Shown: piece by piece, positions 26,269-34,407 of the stretch | How positions within the stretch are numbered: position 1 is the stretch's first letter | Layout: the number at the start of each line of letters is the position of its first letter | Source of the DNA: G021776435 sp046756245 | GTDB taxonomy: Bacteria; Pseudomonadota; Alphaproteobacteria; Caulobacterales; Parvularculaceae | Direction: 5' to 3' | Assembly (NCBI GenBank): GCA_046756245.1 | Contig: JBHHVZ010000001.1 | Location: 23,171 to 87,170, forward strand | DNA: 64,000 bases | Made by a program: the position numbers and the translations under genes | The notes under the pieces: model-generated | The model's input: only the letters and a program-made list of their open reading frames with translations | Told to the model about the DNA's origin: nothing | Databases searched by the model: none

Positions 26269-27018
26269 TTAAAGCACTCCCGCTTCGTTCTTCAGTTTGT
26301 CGACAAGTTCGGCGACGGATCCGACCTTGACCCCCGCTTCGCGTTTGGGCGGCTCGGTTACTTTCAGCACTTCAAGCCGCGGCGCGATGTCTGCGCTGTA
26401 ATCTTCCGGCGTTTTCACATCGAGCGGTTTCTTCTTCGCCTTCATGATATTCGGAAGCGACGCGTAACGCGGCTCGTTAAGCCGCAGATCCGTCGACACC
26501 ACCGCCGGCAGCTTGAGCGAAACCGTCTGCAGGCCGCCGTCGATCTCGCGGGTGACGCTTAACCGTTCGCCGTCTTTGGCGACTTTCGACGCGAACGTGC
26601 CCTGCGGCCAGCCGAGCAGCGCCGCAAGCATCTGGCCGGTCTGGTTGGAATCATCGTCGATCGCCTGTTTGCCGAGAATGACGAGATCGAAATTTTCCGC
26701 TTCGACTACCGCTTTCAGGAGCTTGGCGACGCCAAGCGGCTCCACCTCGGCTTCGGTCTTGATCAGGAGACCGCGATCCGCGCCCATCGCCAGCGCCTGA
26801 CGGATCTGGTCCTGGGCCTTTTCGGGTCCGATCGAGACAGCGACGATTTCACTCGCCGTTCCCGCCTCTTTGAGCCGTACGGCCTCTTCGACGGCGATCT
26901 CGTCGAAGGGATTCATGGACATTTTCACGTTGGCGAGATCGACCCCGGTCTGGTCCGATTTGACGCGAACCTTGACGTTGTAATCGATCACGCGTTTGAC
27001 GGGCACGAGGACTTTCAT
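26269..27018 (-). CDS. etfB: Electron transfer flavoprotein beta subunit
   Basis: AMP-binding partner of EtfA, 249 residues. The start at 27018 (MKVLVPVKRV) has AGGAG about 8 bases upstream and agrees with the family; the open frame runs 48 bases further without support. Seen: NPFDEIAVEEAVRLKE, the adenine-binding GKQAIDDDSNQTGQMLA stretch and LPAVVSTDLRLNEPRYASLPNIM. The HIG1-like gene lies 130 bases upstream on the same strand; the cobalamin adenosyltransferase gene often found between them is missing. Confidence 0.97.
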   Translation of the reverse strand: MKVLVPVKRVIDYNVKVRVKSDQTGVDLANVKMSMNPFDEIAVEEAVRLKEAGTASEIVAVSIGPEKAQDQIRQALAMGADRGLLIKTEAEVEPLGVAKLLKAVVEAENFDLVILGKQAIDDDSNQTGQMLAALLGWPQGTFASKVAKDGERLSVTREIDGGLQTVSLKLPAVVSTDLRLNEPRYASLPNIMKAKKKPLDVKTPEDYSADIAPRLEVLKVTEPPKREAGVKVGSVAELVDKLKNEAGVL

Positions 27019-27148
27019 CGCTTGCTCCTGTCGGGGCGCTGGAAACGGAAGAAGACGGCCGACCAAGCGGGCCGCATCAATTTCGGGCGGACATTAGCTG
27101 CGGCTGATACGCCTTTCAATGACTTCCGGCGCCTGGACCGCGAGCCGC

Positions 27149-27352
27149 CTAGCGCCCCATGCTCACAAACCAGAGAAACAGCAGCATCAGCAATATGGTC
27201 GCACCCTGCGCCATCACGCGCAGGCGCATCAGCTTGTTGGAATTCTTGCGGGCGAAGGCGCCGCCCTTGGCGAGGGAATAGATCCCGACGCCCAGAATGA
27301 TCGCCGTCGCCGCAAGGCCGATGGGGATCAGGAAGAATAGAAAGCCGCTCAT
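27149..27352 (-). CDS. HIG1-type twin transmembrane protein
   Basis: 67 residues: two hydrophobic helices (about 3-27 and 48-63) joined by a basic loop (AKGGAFARKNSNKLMRLRVMAQG). This matches the short HIG1 N-type proteins of alphaproteobacteria, which resemble the mitochondrial Rcf1/HIG1 factors tied to respiratory complexes and are commonly placed upstream of etfB. The start at 27352 is chosen because of the perfect AGGAGG 7 bases upstream; longer in-frame starts would read into the repeat region. Confidence 0.85.
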   Translation of the reverse strand: MSGFLFFLIPIGLAATAIILGVGIYSLAKGGAFARKNSNKLMRLRVMAQGATILLMLLFLWFVSMGR

Positions 27353-27434
27353 GCTGGCCTCCTGGCTAAAGACGGTTCGAAACGCTTTAGAGCCTGACTC
27401 AAAATTCGATTTCATCGAATTTTGAAGCGCCTCG

Positions 27435-27505
27435 CCGGCCCTCTCCCCCTCCCGACCGCCCATCAAGGATACTCCCGTGAGTGGTCGGGAGGGGGAGAGG
27501 GCCGG
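27435..27505. repeat. 23-bp perfect inverted repeat
   Basis: 27435-27457 is the exact reverse complement of 27483-27505, with a 25-base loop. The arms are C/T- and G/A-rich, as in the other intergenic repeats of the window. It lies in the divergent-to-convergent space between the HIG1-like gene and the end of the 580-residue protein gene and could fold into a very stable hairpin in RNA from either strand. Confidence 0.88.
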
Positions 27506-27571
27506 AGCCGACTGCCGAATAGTCGCCGATCGGCGAGTATTCGGTCAGACGCTTAAACCGACGCGCCTTTA

Positions 27572-29314
27572 TCAGTTTCGCCCGCTTTCCGCACCCGGGT
27601 TAAACGTCGCATTTGACGCCGGCGCCGTGTCGGAGGTCGCAACCGGCTGGCGCGAAATCCGGGCGAGATAGCTTCGAAGGTCGGCGTCGGCCGGCGCGTC
27701 AACGCCGAGTCCGCCCTCTTCCGGCCGCGCCGTCATCGGCGGTTTCAGTTCGTCGACGGTGAAATCCATCCGCACGTCATAGCTGCGTTCGGCCTGATAC
27801 CGCAAAAATCGCTGCGCATTATACCACCTCTCTTTTTCCTCGCTATCCGTGCAGGTGGAAAGCTCGGCGCCGCGCGCGCCCCAGCGGCGCTCCGGACAAT
27901 GATAAGGATCGAACGACAAATCAAACAGGCGGTCCATTACATGACCAAGGTGCAAACGAACGCGCGAGTCGTCGGATCGGCGATAAATTAAGGTGCAGGC
28001 GTTTTTCTCTTCGTTGAATATGCGCCACAAATCATTGGCGAGATTGGCGCCTTCATAACGCACGGAAGGATCGCCGCCGTTCGCACGTTCAACCAGATCC
28101 TGTACGGAGCGGCGCAATTCGATAAAGCTGACTTTCAGGCGCGCGTCGCGCGACGGGGTCGAATAGTCCTCCCACAATCCAAACGTCCCGTAGATGTTCG
28201 GCGGAAGGCGTTCTGGATGGGGCTTGAGATGCATATTCGCCGCCACGGCCCTGTTGACAGCGACTTTGCGATCCTTGACGGCGGAGCAAATGACGCGAAG
28301 GCCGTTTCTCAGCTCCGTGACAGGATTATAGGCGAACCCCGGCGCGGCGAGTTTGCGCCGGACATAGTCGTAATAGCCGAGCGCGCGGCCCTTATGTCGA
28401 AACTCGCCGTAATGCCACTCGCCCGACGGATGCGGCGTATTGCCGAAAAACTGCTCCAGCGAAAAATTCTCGAGGGCTTCATTGGCGACGGCGCGCAGCC
28501 TGCCGCCCTCGAGTCCGCCGTCATCGACCGTCCTGGCGCCCTCGACATAAAGCGGGCGCCAGGCCTTGAGTCCGGCGCCGAGCGCCGGTTTCGCGCGCAT
28601 GAAGTTCGGTCCGTAAACGGTGCGTGTCACGGTGTTGTCCGGATGGGATGCGATCAGCATGATGCGGCCGTCGTCGAGAATGTCGTAAACGATGCCGACA
28701 TGGCCGTAGATGTCATAGGCGATCGACCCCGGTCTGATCGCCTCGCGGCTGATTTCGACAGGATAGAAATCGTCAAACAGCTCCCCTCCGCCCCGCTCCG
28801 GATGAGTCCGGAACATGGCGGTTGAGACTTCACCGGCGATGCGCTGGATGAAATGCGGCGCGTTGCTTGTGTGATTGATGATCTGCCGGCGCTTTGCGAC
28901 GACATTGCCGCCGGTCGAATAGCGCAAATCCTCGCGCTTGCCGTCGGCCGTCCGCATCGCCTTCTGATAGGAAAACGGCAGGCCGTTTTTCCACGCATAA
29001 TAGGCGCGCAGCACATAGGCCATGTCCGCGCAATCGCCTCTGAACGCACGCCGGTCGGTATGCCTGTACGGATTGGCGGGATCCTTCAGGCAGCTTTCCA
29101 GTGAATTGCAGTTCGAGCGGCCGATCGCCTGCACGAATTCCGAATAGCCGGCCTCGTCCGCCGGCCCCCAGGCAGACTTGACCACGCGCCATTCGCGTCC
29201 TGTGTTGACCGGCGCGGGAACGGCGGCGGCCGCTTGCGCGCCCGCCAAGACCGCGCCCAGCGCCGCCATGGCGACGGTCCTTCTCGCCCGAGCGTGTGTC
29301 GCCCACCATTCCAT
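27572..29314 (-). CDS. Exported protein with NlpC/CHAP-like features, function unknown
   Basis: 580 residues. Residues 1-31 look like a signal peptide (basic start, hydrophobic AMAALGAVLAGAQAAA). The N-terminal third shows a possible papain-type pair: Cys95 in FRGDCADMAYVLRAYYAWK and His205 in YDIYGHVGIVYD, with a third polar site at IASHPDN (His224). That spacing and the GHVGIVYD string are what NlpC/P60 and CHAP amidases show, but the fold is not certain. The C-terminal 300 residues are unassigned and contain conserved-looking RWGARGAEL and YNAQRFLRYQAERSYD segments. A CtrA-type box lies just before the start. Confidence 0.8.
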   Translation of the reverse strand: MEWWATHARARRTVAMAALGAVLAGAQAAAAVPAPVNTGREWRVVKSAWGPADEAGYSEFVQAIGRSNCNSLESCLKDPANPYRHTDRRAFRGDCADMAYVLRAYYAWKNGLPFSYQKAMRTADGKREDLRYSTGGNVVAKRRQIINHTSNAPHFIQRIAGEVSTAMFRTHPERGGGELFDDFYPVEISREAIRPGSIAYDIYGHVGIVYDILDDGRIMLIASHPDNTVTRTVYGPNFMRAKPALGAGLKAWRPLYVEGARTVDDGGLEGGRLRAVANEALENFSLEQFFGNTPHPSGEWHYGEFRHKGRALGYYDYVRRKLAAPGFAYNPVTELRNGLRVICSAVKDRKVAVNRAVAANMHLKPHPERLPPNIYGTFGLWEDYSTPSRDARLKVSFIELRRSVQDLVERANGGDPSVRYEGANLANDLWRIFNEEKNACTLIYRRSDDSRVRLHLGHVMDRLFDLSFDPYHCPERRWGARGAELSTCTDSEEKERWYNAQRFLRYQAERSYDVRMDFTVDELKPPMTARPEEGGLGVDAPADADLRSYLARISRQPVATSDTAPASNATFNPGAESGRN

Positions 29315-29323
29315 GGCTTTAAT

Positions 29324-29338
29324 TTAACCCCCGGTTAA
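29324..29338. promoter_or_regulatory. Candidate CtrA binding site
   Basis: TTAA-N7-TTAA, the full CtrA consensus, with both half sites exact (29324-29327 and 29335-29338). It is 10 bases upstream of the minus-strand 580-residue gene and about 100 bases before the plus-strand small ORF, so it could act on either. Closeness to the start codon suggests repression or a very short leader. Confidence 0.5.
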
Positions 29339-29437
29339 CCGAGTCGATAGGGGGGCTAGACCGCCGGAAATACCGTATCGATTCATGCGGCTCATCGCGG
29401 GGCGCGTATTCCGGCCCTCACAACCGACGAAAACTTC

Positions 29438-29647
29438 ATGGTTTTCAGCGGCATAGTCAGGAAAAACGGCGTTTCAAGACTGACGTCGGCGATTACCGCC
29501 GTCGACGTAGATTTCGGCGGTCCGGAAAGCTATTTGCGCTATCTCTGGATCAACACGTTGGGCGAAAACAATCAGGATTTCATCTGCATTCCGACCGAAA
29601 CGGGCGCGCCGACCCTTGAAGCGGACCGCATTCCCGACCGGCAATGA
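29438..29647 (+). CDS. Small hypothetical protein
   Basis: 69 residues, no recognised family. The sequence is soluble, with GGPESYLRYLWINTLG and NNQDFICIPTETGAP in the middle. Support comes from its codon pattern, which is like the neighbours, and from a strong terminator 22 bases after the stop on the same strand. Against it: the ATG has no clear ribosome site. It could also be part of a small RNA transcript. Confidence 0.42.
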   Translation: MVFSGIVRKNGVSRLTSAITAVDVDFGGPESYLRYLWINTLGENNQDFICIPTETGAPTLEADRIPDRQ

Positions 29648-29668
29648 AGCAGCGGTATGGATATCTGG

Positions 29669-29699
29669 AAACGGCGCCTTCGGGCGCCGTTTTTATTTT
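29669..29699 (+). terminator. Intrinsic terminator upstream of the PadR gene
   Basis: Ten-base-pair stem (29669-29678 with 29683-29692), TTCG tetraloop and a TTTTTATTTT tail. This is a textbook terminator on the plus strand, ending a transcript that includes the 69-residue ORF. Confidence 0.9.
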
Positions 29700-29717
29700 C
29701 TCTCGACAATCCCTGAG

Positions 29718-29734
29718 TAGTACGTTACGTACTA
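29718..29734. promoter_or_regulatory. Palindromic operator, probably for the PadR regulator
   Basis: TAGTACGT-T-ACGTACTA: two perfect 8-bp arms around one base, 32 bases before the regulator's GTG start. PadR proteins bind dyads of this kind in their own promoters, so autoregulation is likely. Confidence 0.7.
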
Positions 29735-29765
29735 ATTGGAGACTGGCCGAATTCGGGGAAACGCC

Positions 29766-30335
29766 GTGACGCAAACAGAAAAAAGGGAATTGACGCCGCT
29801 TGAGCTGGCCCTGCTGGGGCTCGCCGCTATCGAACCGCAGTCGGGCTATGCGCTGCGCAAGACCTTCGAGGACACGCCCATGCGCGCCTACAGCTCCAGC
29901 CCGGGCAGCACCTATCCGGCGCTGAAACGGCTGGGCGCTGCGGGGCTTATGAAGCGCGCGCCCGACCCGAAATCCGGACACAAGACGAAACTGGTCTTTC
30001 ACGTCACGCCGAATGGTGTCGACGCCGTCAAACAGACTTTGCGCAGGCCGATCAGCATAGACGACATCCGGACGGATTTAAGGACACTGATGCTTCGCTT
30101 CGCGTTCGCCGATCGGTTTTTGAGTCCACGCCAAATGCGCAAAAGCGTGCGCGATTTCAGGGGCAAACTCGCCGCTTATATCGACGAGCTCGAAGCCCAC
30201 ATGAAGACGGAAAGAAAGAAACTGTCGAAACACGGAGCTCTGATTCTGAAATCCGGAATCGATACATGCAAGGTCCATCTGAAATGGGCGGACAGCGCGT
30301 TAGCGCTGCTGGATAAAGCGATCGATGGAGTGTAG
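29766..30335 (+). CDS. PadR family transcriptional regulator
   Basis: 189 residues from a GTG at 29766, chosen because GGGGAAA precedes it; a TTG 30 bases upstream would place the start almost in the operator. Residues 8-85 form the PadR winged helix (TPLELALLGLAAIEPQSGYALRK, then SPGSTYPALKRLGAAGLMKR). The C-terminal half is a longer helical dimerisation or effector domain with VRDFRGKLAAYIDELEAH. The next gene, a membrane protein, starts 21 bases after it and is the likely target along with the regulator itself. Confidence 0.92.
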   Translation: MTQTEKRELTPLELALLGLAAIEPQSGYALRKTFEDTPMRAYSSSPGSTYPALKRLGAAGLMKRAPDPKSGHKTKLVFHVTPNGVDAVKQTLRRPISIDDIRTDLRTLMLRFAFADRFLSPRQMRKSVRDFRGKLAAYIDELEAHMKTERKKLSKHGALILKSGIDTCKVHLKWADSALALLDKAIDGV

Positions 30336-30355
30336 TGCAGAACGGGAGGGGTTGC

Positions 30356-31198
30356 ATGTCTGTTCACGATGACGAGCCGCGCAGAGGCGAAGCAATACGC
30401 GCTATCGCGCTTTTTCTCGTAATTCTCACCATCGAAGTTCTTAGGCTGGCGATCACGGGCGGCGGCGCGGCGCTGGGCGAACGAGTCATCAACGCCGCCG
30501 GCGCGCTTTTCTTTTACGCCGCCGCGCATGCGGCCGCGCTTGGCTGGCTGGCGTCAAGCAGCGACATGCCGCGCATTCGCCTCGCGGCCTATCTCGCGAT
30601 CGGTCTTTACGGCGTTCAGGTCGTGTTGGTTTATCTGGAGACATTCTTTTTCCAGGGATCGCTCAATTTCACAACCGCCGATCTCACCCTGCCCTCGCTC
30701 GCCGGAATCGCTACATCAATCGTCAGCGCCGGCGCGGCGGTTCTCTTGTTTGGCGGCGCAGAGGAAATTGCGCCGGAGACGGAGCCGAAAAAGGGCGTCT
30801 GGCGCTGGGCGATACGGCTGACGGTCGTCGCGGTTATTTATCCGGTCATCTACGTATTCGCCGGCATGCTGTTCGTGTGGACGCACAGCGAAGCGCGCGA
30901 ATTTTACAATGATGTCGACATGGCGTTCGGAACGCTTCTTGCGATTCAGGTTTTCCGCGGTTATCTGTGGGCGGCGTTTTCGCTGTTTCTGATTGCCGGG
31001 CAGCGCGGAAGCGGCTGGCGGATAGGATTACGACTGGGATTTGCGCTCGCCGTTTTCGTCGGCGCGCTCCTGTTCTTCCCGAACGAGTTCATGCCGCCAA
31101 ATATCCGGTTGTTGCATGTTATGGAGATCATCAACTCGCATCTCGTATTCGGAATACTCGCCGGGCTTATTCTCGCGCCGCTGGCCACACGGAGGTAA
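30356..31198 (+). CDS. Multi-pass membrane protein co-transcribed with PadR
   Basis: 280 residues, about seven predicted helices, start at 30356 after GGGAGGGG. No family could be recognised with confidence. Short conserved-looking loops include the FFPNEFMPPNIRLLHVMEI stretch before the final helix and the LVYLETFFFQGSLNFTT loop near residue 95. The layout (regulator then membrane protein, tight spacing, one operator) is that of a small regulated export or stress module. Its last 32 bases overlap the end of the GNAT gene on the other strand. Confidence 0.8.
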   Translation: MSVHDDEPRRGEAIRAIALFLVILTIEVLRLAITGGGAALGERVINAAGALFFYAAAHAAALGWLASSSDMPRIRLAAYLAIGLYGVQVVLVYLETFFFQGSLNFTTADLTLPSLAGIATSIVSAGAAVLLFGGAEEIAPETEPKKGVWRWAIRLTVVAVIYPVIYVFAGMLFVWTHSEAREFYNDVDMAFGTLLAIQVFRGYLWAAFSLFLIAGQRGSGWRIGLRLGFALAVFVGALLFFPNEFMPPNIRLLHVMEIINSHLVFGILAGLILAPLATRR

Positions 31199-31805
31199 AT
31201 CGGCCGCGCCGCGCCGCCCATTCCGCTCTGGTCATTTTCCAATAGCGCGACGGACGCGTTCCGCCGCCGGGAAGCGCGCTTTCAATCTCGCCCTTGCAGG
31301 AAAAGCCGATGCGCTCCAAGAGGCGCGCCGTGCGTTCATTGTCGAGCGCGGCGGTTTCGCAAATGAGGTCTACACCGATCTTTTCGAACAACCAGCCGAA
31401 TGCGGCCGCAGCGCCCGCGCCCCCTGCGCCGGCGCCCTGGCAGTCGGGCCGGATCGCGCCGCCAAGCTCGCAGGCCGCCCACTCAGGCCACACTTGAATA
31501 TCGCGATAGCCGGCGACCGCGCCCGCTTCGTCAAAATTGATCAGAAGAAGCCCGCGCCCTTCAGCACGTTCTTCGAGATGACGCGCAACCAACTCCGTCA
31601 CTGTTTCAAGCGAGACAGGCTTTGGAAGGGTGTAGATCGGCGCCGAAACAGACGGGTCGGAGAGCAGCACAGTAAGGGCTTGCGCATCTTCAAGCATCGC
31701 GACGCGTGCGCCGCCGGGCGCGACAGTTACGGCGCGTATAGCATCCCTGATCGCCGCCTGTTTTTCAGGCGGCGCGAGAATTCGTGTAAGAGGCAGTTCT
31801 GCCAT
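31167..31805 (-). CDS. GNAT family N-acetyltransferase
   Basis: 212 residues, cytoplasmic. The acetyl-CoA-binding motif region is GGAIRPDCQGAGAGGAGAAA near residue 115-135 (RxxGxG/A type), followed by the AALDNERTARLLERIGFSCKGEIE helix-strand that closes GNAT domains of the RimJ type. The substrate is unknown. It converges on the membrane protein gene with a 32-base overlap of coding ends. Confidence 0.85.
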   Translation of the reverse strand: MAELPLTRILAPPEKQAAIRDAIRAVTVAPGGARVAMLEDAQALTVLLSDPSVSAPIYTLPKPVSLETVTELVARHLEERAEGRGLLLINFDEAGAVAGYRDIQVWPEWAACELGGAIRPDCQGAGAGGAGAAAAFGWLFEKIGVDLICETAALDNERTARLLERIGFSCKGEIESALPGGGTRPSRYWKMTRAEWAARRGRFTSVWPAARE

Positions 31806-31872
31806 TGCTCAGCGCTTATCCGGCGGTATTCTAACCAGAGAAAGCGCGAAATTCGATTCGCTTCAGCAGTGG

Positions 31873-32328
31873 TCAGAGTCGGGAATATAGATCGTCGCTG
31901 ATGATGCTCTTGCCGATCGGCCACAATGCAAATCCGGCGAGCTTCAGATGCGCCCATGCGAAAGGCAGACCGATAATCGTCAGACCAAGAAGTATCGCGG
32001 CGATCAGGTGCCCGAACGCGAGCCACCATCCGGCCAGAACAAGCCAGATAATGTTGCCCAGCATGGCGAACGGTCCGGCGGCGTAGTTCCGCCCGTAGAC
32101 CCGTTCGCTCGGGACAGCCCGGGCGCCGAACGGCCAGAGCGTATAGACGCCATTGTCGAAAGCCGCCCGCGCCCACGGGATGCCGATGATCGTTATCACC
32201 ATGACCAGAGCCGCGACAAACCAGCCGATCGCTGAAACCGCGCCGCCCAGCACCAGCCAGGCGATATTGAGCAGAAACTCCACAGGAGAAATCGTGCTTT
32301 CGTCGGAAAGCGGATGATCGTCGAGCAT
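31873..32328 (-). CDS. YccF domain-containing membrane protein
   Basis: 151 residues with two copies of the short YccF (DUF307) repeat: NIAWLVLGG...TIIGIPWARAAF near residues 21-58, and NIIWLVLAGWWLAF...TIIGLPFAWAHLKLA near 92-130. Each contains a pair of helices. YccF proteins are inner-membrane proteins of unknown function. A perfect GAGGAGG precedes the ATG. Confidence 0.92.
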   Translation of the reverse strand: MLDDHPLSDESTISPVEFLLNIAWLVLGGAVSAIGWFVAALVMVITIIGIPWARAAFDNGVYTLWPFGARAVPSERVYGRNYAAGPFAMLGNIIWLVLAGWWLAFGHLIAAILLGLTIIGLPFAWAHLKLAGFALWPIGKSIISDDLYSRL

Positions 32329-32460
32329 GATGAGCCTCCTCGCCCCTGATAAATAGGACGGATCAGACGCCGTTTAAATGCGGTTGATCGTGGAAAGGCC
32401 ACGACTCGGCGACGCCAGAGATCGAATGCGCAGGCTTCTTTTTACGAGGAGTCGGTCCCG

Positions 32461-32814
32461 TCAGCCGTAGAGCGCCCCGAGGGTCGGTTCCTGCGTGCGC
32501 TCTTCAACAAGGCGCGCGAACCGGTCTACATATTCGGCCCCGTCAGGCGTTCTTTGTACAATGACGATCCGCTTGTCCCTTGGATCGCGTATGCGACGGA
32601 TAAAGCCGAGAATCGAAAGCGCGTCGAGCGCACGGCTGACTGCGGGCTTTGGGACGTTCAAATCGCGCGCCAGCGCGCGTACCGTATGGGGCCCGGAATT
32701 CAGATAAACCGTTAAAAGAATCGCCCATTGACGCATCGAAAGGTCGGGCCCGTCGGCGCGCACCGCGTCCGCCATTACGTCGCGCCAGTTCGAGAGAATG
32801 TCGATCGCCGCCAT
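32461..32814 (-). CDS. MarR family transcriptional regulator
   Basis: 117 residues from the ATG at 32814 (AGCGGCGCGGAAACG upstream; the frame is open further but overlaps the aminopeptidase gene). Winged helix: MRQWAILLTVYLNSGPHTVRALARDLN, then recognition helix VPKPAVSRALDALSILGF and the wing RDPRDKRIVIVQRT. It is shorter than the typical MarR of about 140 residues, because the N-terminal dimerisation helix is brief; a GTG about 23 bases upstream could add a few residues. Target and effector unknown. It follows the M17 peptidase gene by 85 bases. Confidence 0.85.
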   Translation of the reverse strand: MAAIDILSNWRDVMADAVRADGPDLSMRQWAILLTVYLNSGPHTVRALARDLNVPKPAVSRALDALSILGFIRRIRDPRDKRIVIVQRTPDGAEYVDRFARLVEERTQEPTLGALYG

Positions 32815-32899
32815 CGTTTCCGCGCCGCTGCTCGCCCGGTCAAACACGCCGGGGTCGATCAGGGACGGTGCAACTGTTCGCCCGAAAAGGGCAAGCCTC

Positions 32900-34270
32900 C
32901 TAGGCGGCGTAGCGCGCCGCGAGGACCTCGAACAGCGCCCGAATCGCCTGCGCCTCGCCGCCGACCGGCCGGCCCGGCAGGGCCTTGGGCCGCCAGGCGA
33001 AAATATCGAAATGAATCCATGGGACTGCGTCGGGCACAAAGCGCTTGAGAAAGAGCGCCGCCGTCACCGAACCCGCGAAAGCGCCGCCGGATATGTGATT
33101 CACATCAGCTATGGTCGACGACAGCATGGAATCGTAGCCGCGCCACAATGGCATGCGCCAGACCGGATCGTGCACCCGGCCGGCCGCAGCATTCAGGGCT
33201 TCAGCAAGTCCATCGTCGTCGCTGTAGAAAGGCGCAAGTTCCGGGCCGAGCGCGATCCGGGCCGCCCCGGTCAGCGTCGCCAGACTGATCAGAAGTTCGG
33301 GACTTTCCTCGGCGCCGCAGCACAGGGCGTCGGCCAGAATCAGCCTCCCTTCGGCGTCAGTGTTGCCGATTTCGACAGTCAGCCCTTTTCGGCTCTCGAG
33401 AATATCGCCCGGTCTGTAGGCGCGCCCTGAAACAGCGTTCTCAACGGCGGGGATGAGCACCCGCAGCCGCACATCGAGGCCCGCCGCCATGATCATCTGG
33501 GCCAGAGCCAGCGCATGCGCCGCGCCGCCCATGTCCTTTTTCATCAGCGCCATGCCGGCGGCGTTTTTGAGATTGAGCCCGCCGGAATCAAAGCAAACGC
33601 CCTTGCCGACGAGCGTCAGTTTCGGAGCGTCGCTGCGCCCCCAACTCAGATCGATCAAACGTGGCGCGGCGTCCGCGGCCCGGCCCACAGCGTGAACCAT
33701 CGGGAAGTTCTGAGCAGGCAGATCGTCGCCGGCGATGACATCAACTTCGCCGCCATGCGAATCGGCAAGCTCGCGCGCCGCGTCTTCGAGGGCGGCGGGA
33801 AGCATGTCGGCCGCAGGCGTGTTCACGAGGTCGCGCGTCAGACGCACGCCGTCGGCGGCCCGCGTGGCGGCAGTGACATCCGCATTCTCCGGCGCCACGA
33901 GTCGCGCCGTCGCCGGTTTTTGGGTCTTGTAGCGGTCGAATCGATAGCCGCCTAGAAGCCAGCCGAGGCAGGCGAGCGTCGCGCTGTCGCTATCCAGCTT
34001 GTCGGCGATACGGAAGTCGCCTTCGGGCAATCGCTCCGCACAGGCCGCGTATACAAACGGATCCCCTCCGTCGCCGCCGCCGAGCAATACGCCGTCGTCA
34101 TTCGCCAACACGACGCCGGCTTCGCCGGCGAACCCGTTCGCCCGGGCGAGAGCAGCGAGACTTTCCGGCGCGCCTTCCGGCGTTTCTTTTGAATCCTCGC
34201 GCGCTACGTAAATCGGGCGCGCTTTGTCAAATGCGGCTCGTTCAAAACCGCGCAATAGTTTGGAGCTCAT
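32900..34270 (-). CDS. M17 leucyl aminopeptidase family protein
   Basis: Cytosolic dinuclear zinc exopeptidase that removes N-terminal residues from peptides. 456 residues: an N-terminal non-catalytic half, then the M17 catalytic domain with VGKGVCFDSGGLNLK (Lys/Asp ligands), MKKDMGGAA and the signature NTDAEGRLILADAL near residue 300. It is closer to the PepB-like subgroup than to classic PepA in length. No ribosome site better than CGGAAG precedes it. Confidence 0.95.
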   Translation of the reverse strand: MSSKLLRGFERAAFDKARPIYVAREDSKETPEGAPESLAALARANGFAGEAGVVLANDDGVLLGGGDGGDPFVYAACAERLPEGDFRIADKLDSDSATLACLGWLLGGYRFDRYKTQKPATARLVAPENADVTAATRAADGVRLTRDLVNTPAADMLPAALEDAARELADSHGGEVDVIAGDDLPAQNFPMVHAVGRAADAAPRLIDLSWGRSDAPKLTLVGKGVCFDSGGLNLKNAAGMALMKKDMGGAAHALALAQMIMAAGLDVRLRVLIPAVENAVSGRAYRPGDILESRKGLTVEIGNTDAEGRLILADALCCGAEESPELLISLATLTGAARIALGPELAPFYSDDDGLAEALNAAAGRVHDPVWRMPLWRGYDSMLSSTIADVNHISGGAFAGSVTAALFLKRFVPDAVPWIHFDIFAWRPKALPGRPVGGEAQAIRALFEVLAARYAA

Positions 34271-34407
34271 AAATCTTCCGTTAACTTCCTAATTTTCTTT
34301 CATGTTCGTTGTCGAAGACGCGGTCAACCTCGGTCTTAAAGTTAAGCCTTTATTGAACGTCTTCCGGGAAGATAGCGCTCAAAGCCAGCTATCACTGAGG
34401 ATCGATC

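Noticed and set aside
29396..29437. In-frame upstream extension of the 69-codon ORF
   Set aside because: No acceptable start codon or ribosome site in the preceding sequence.
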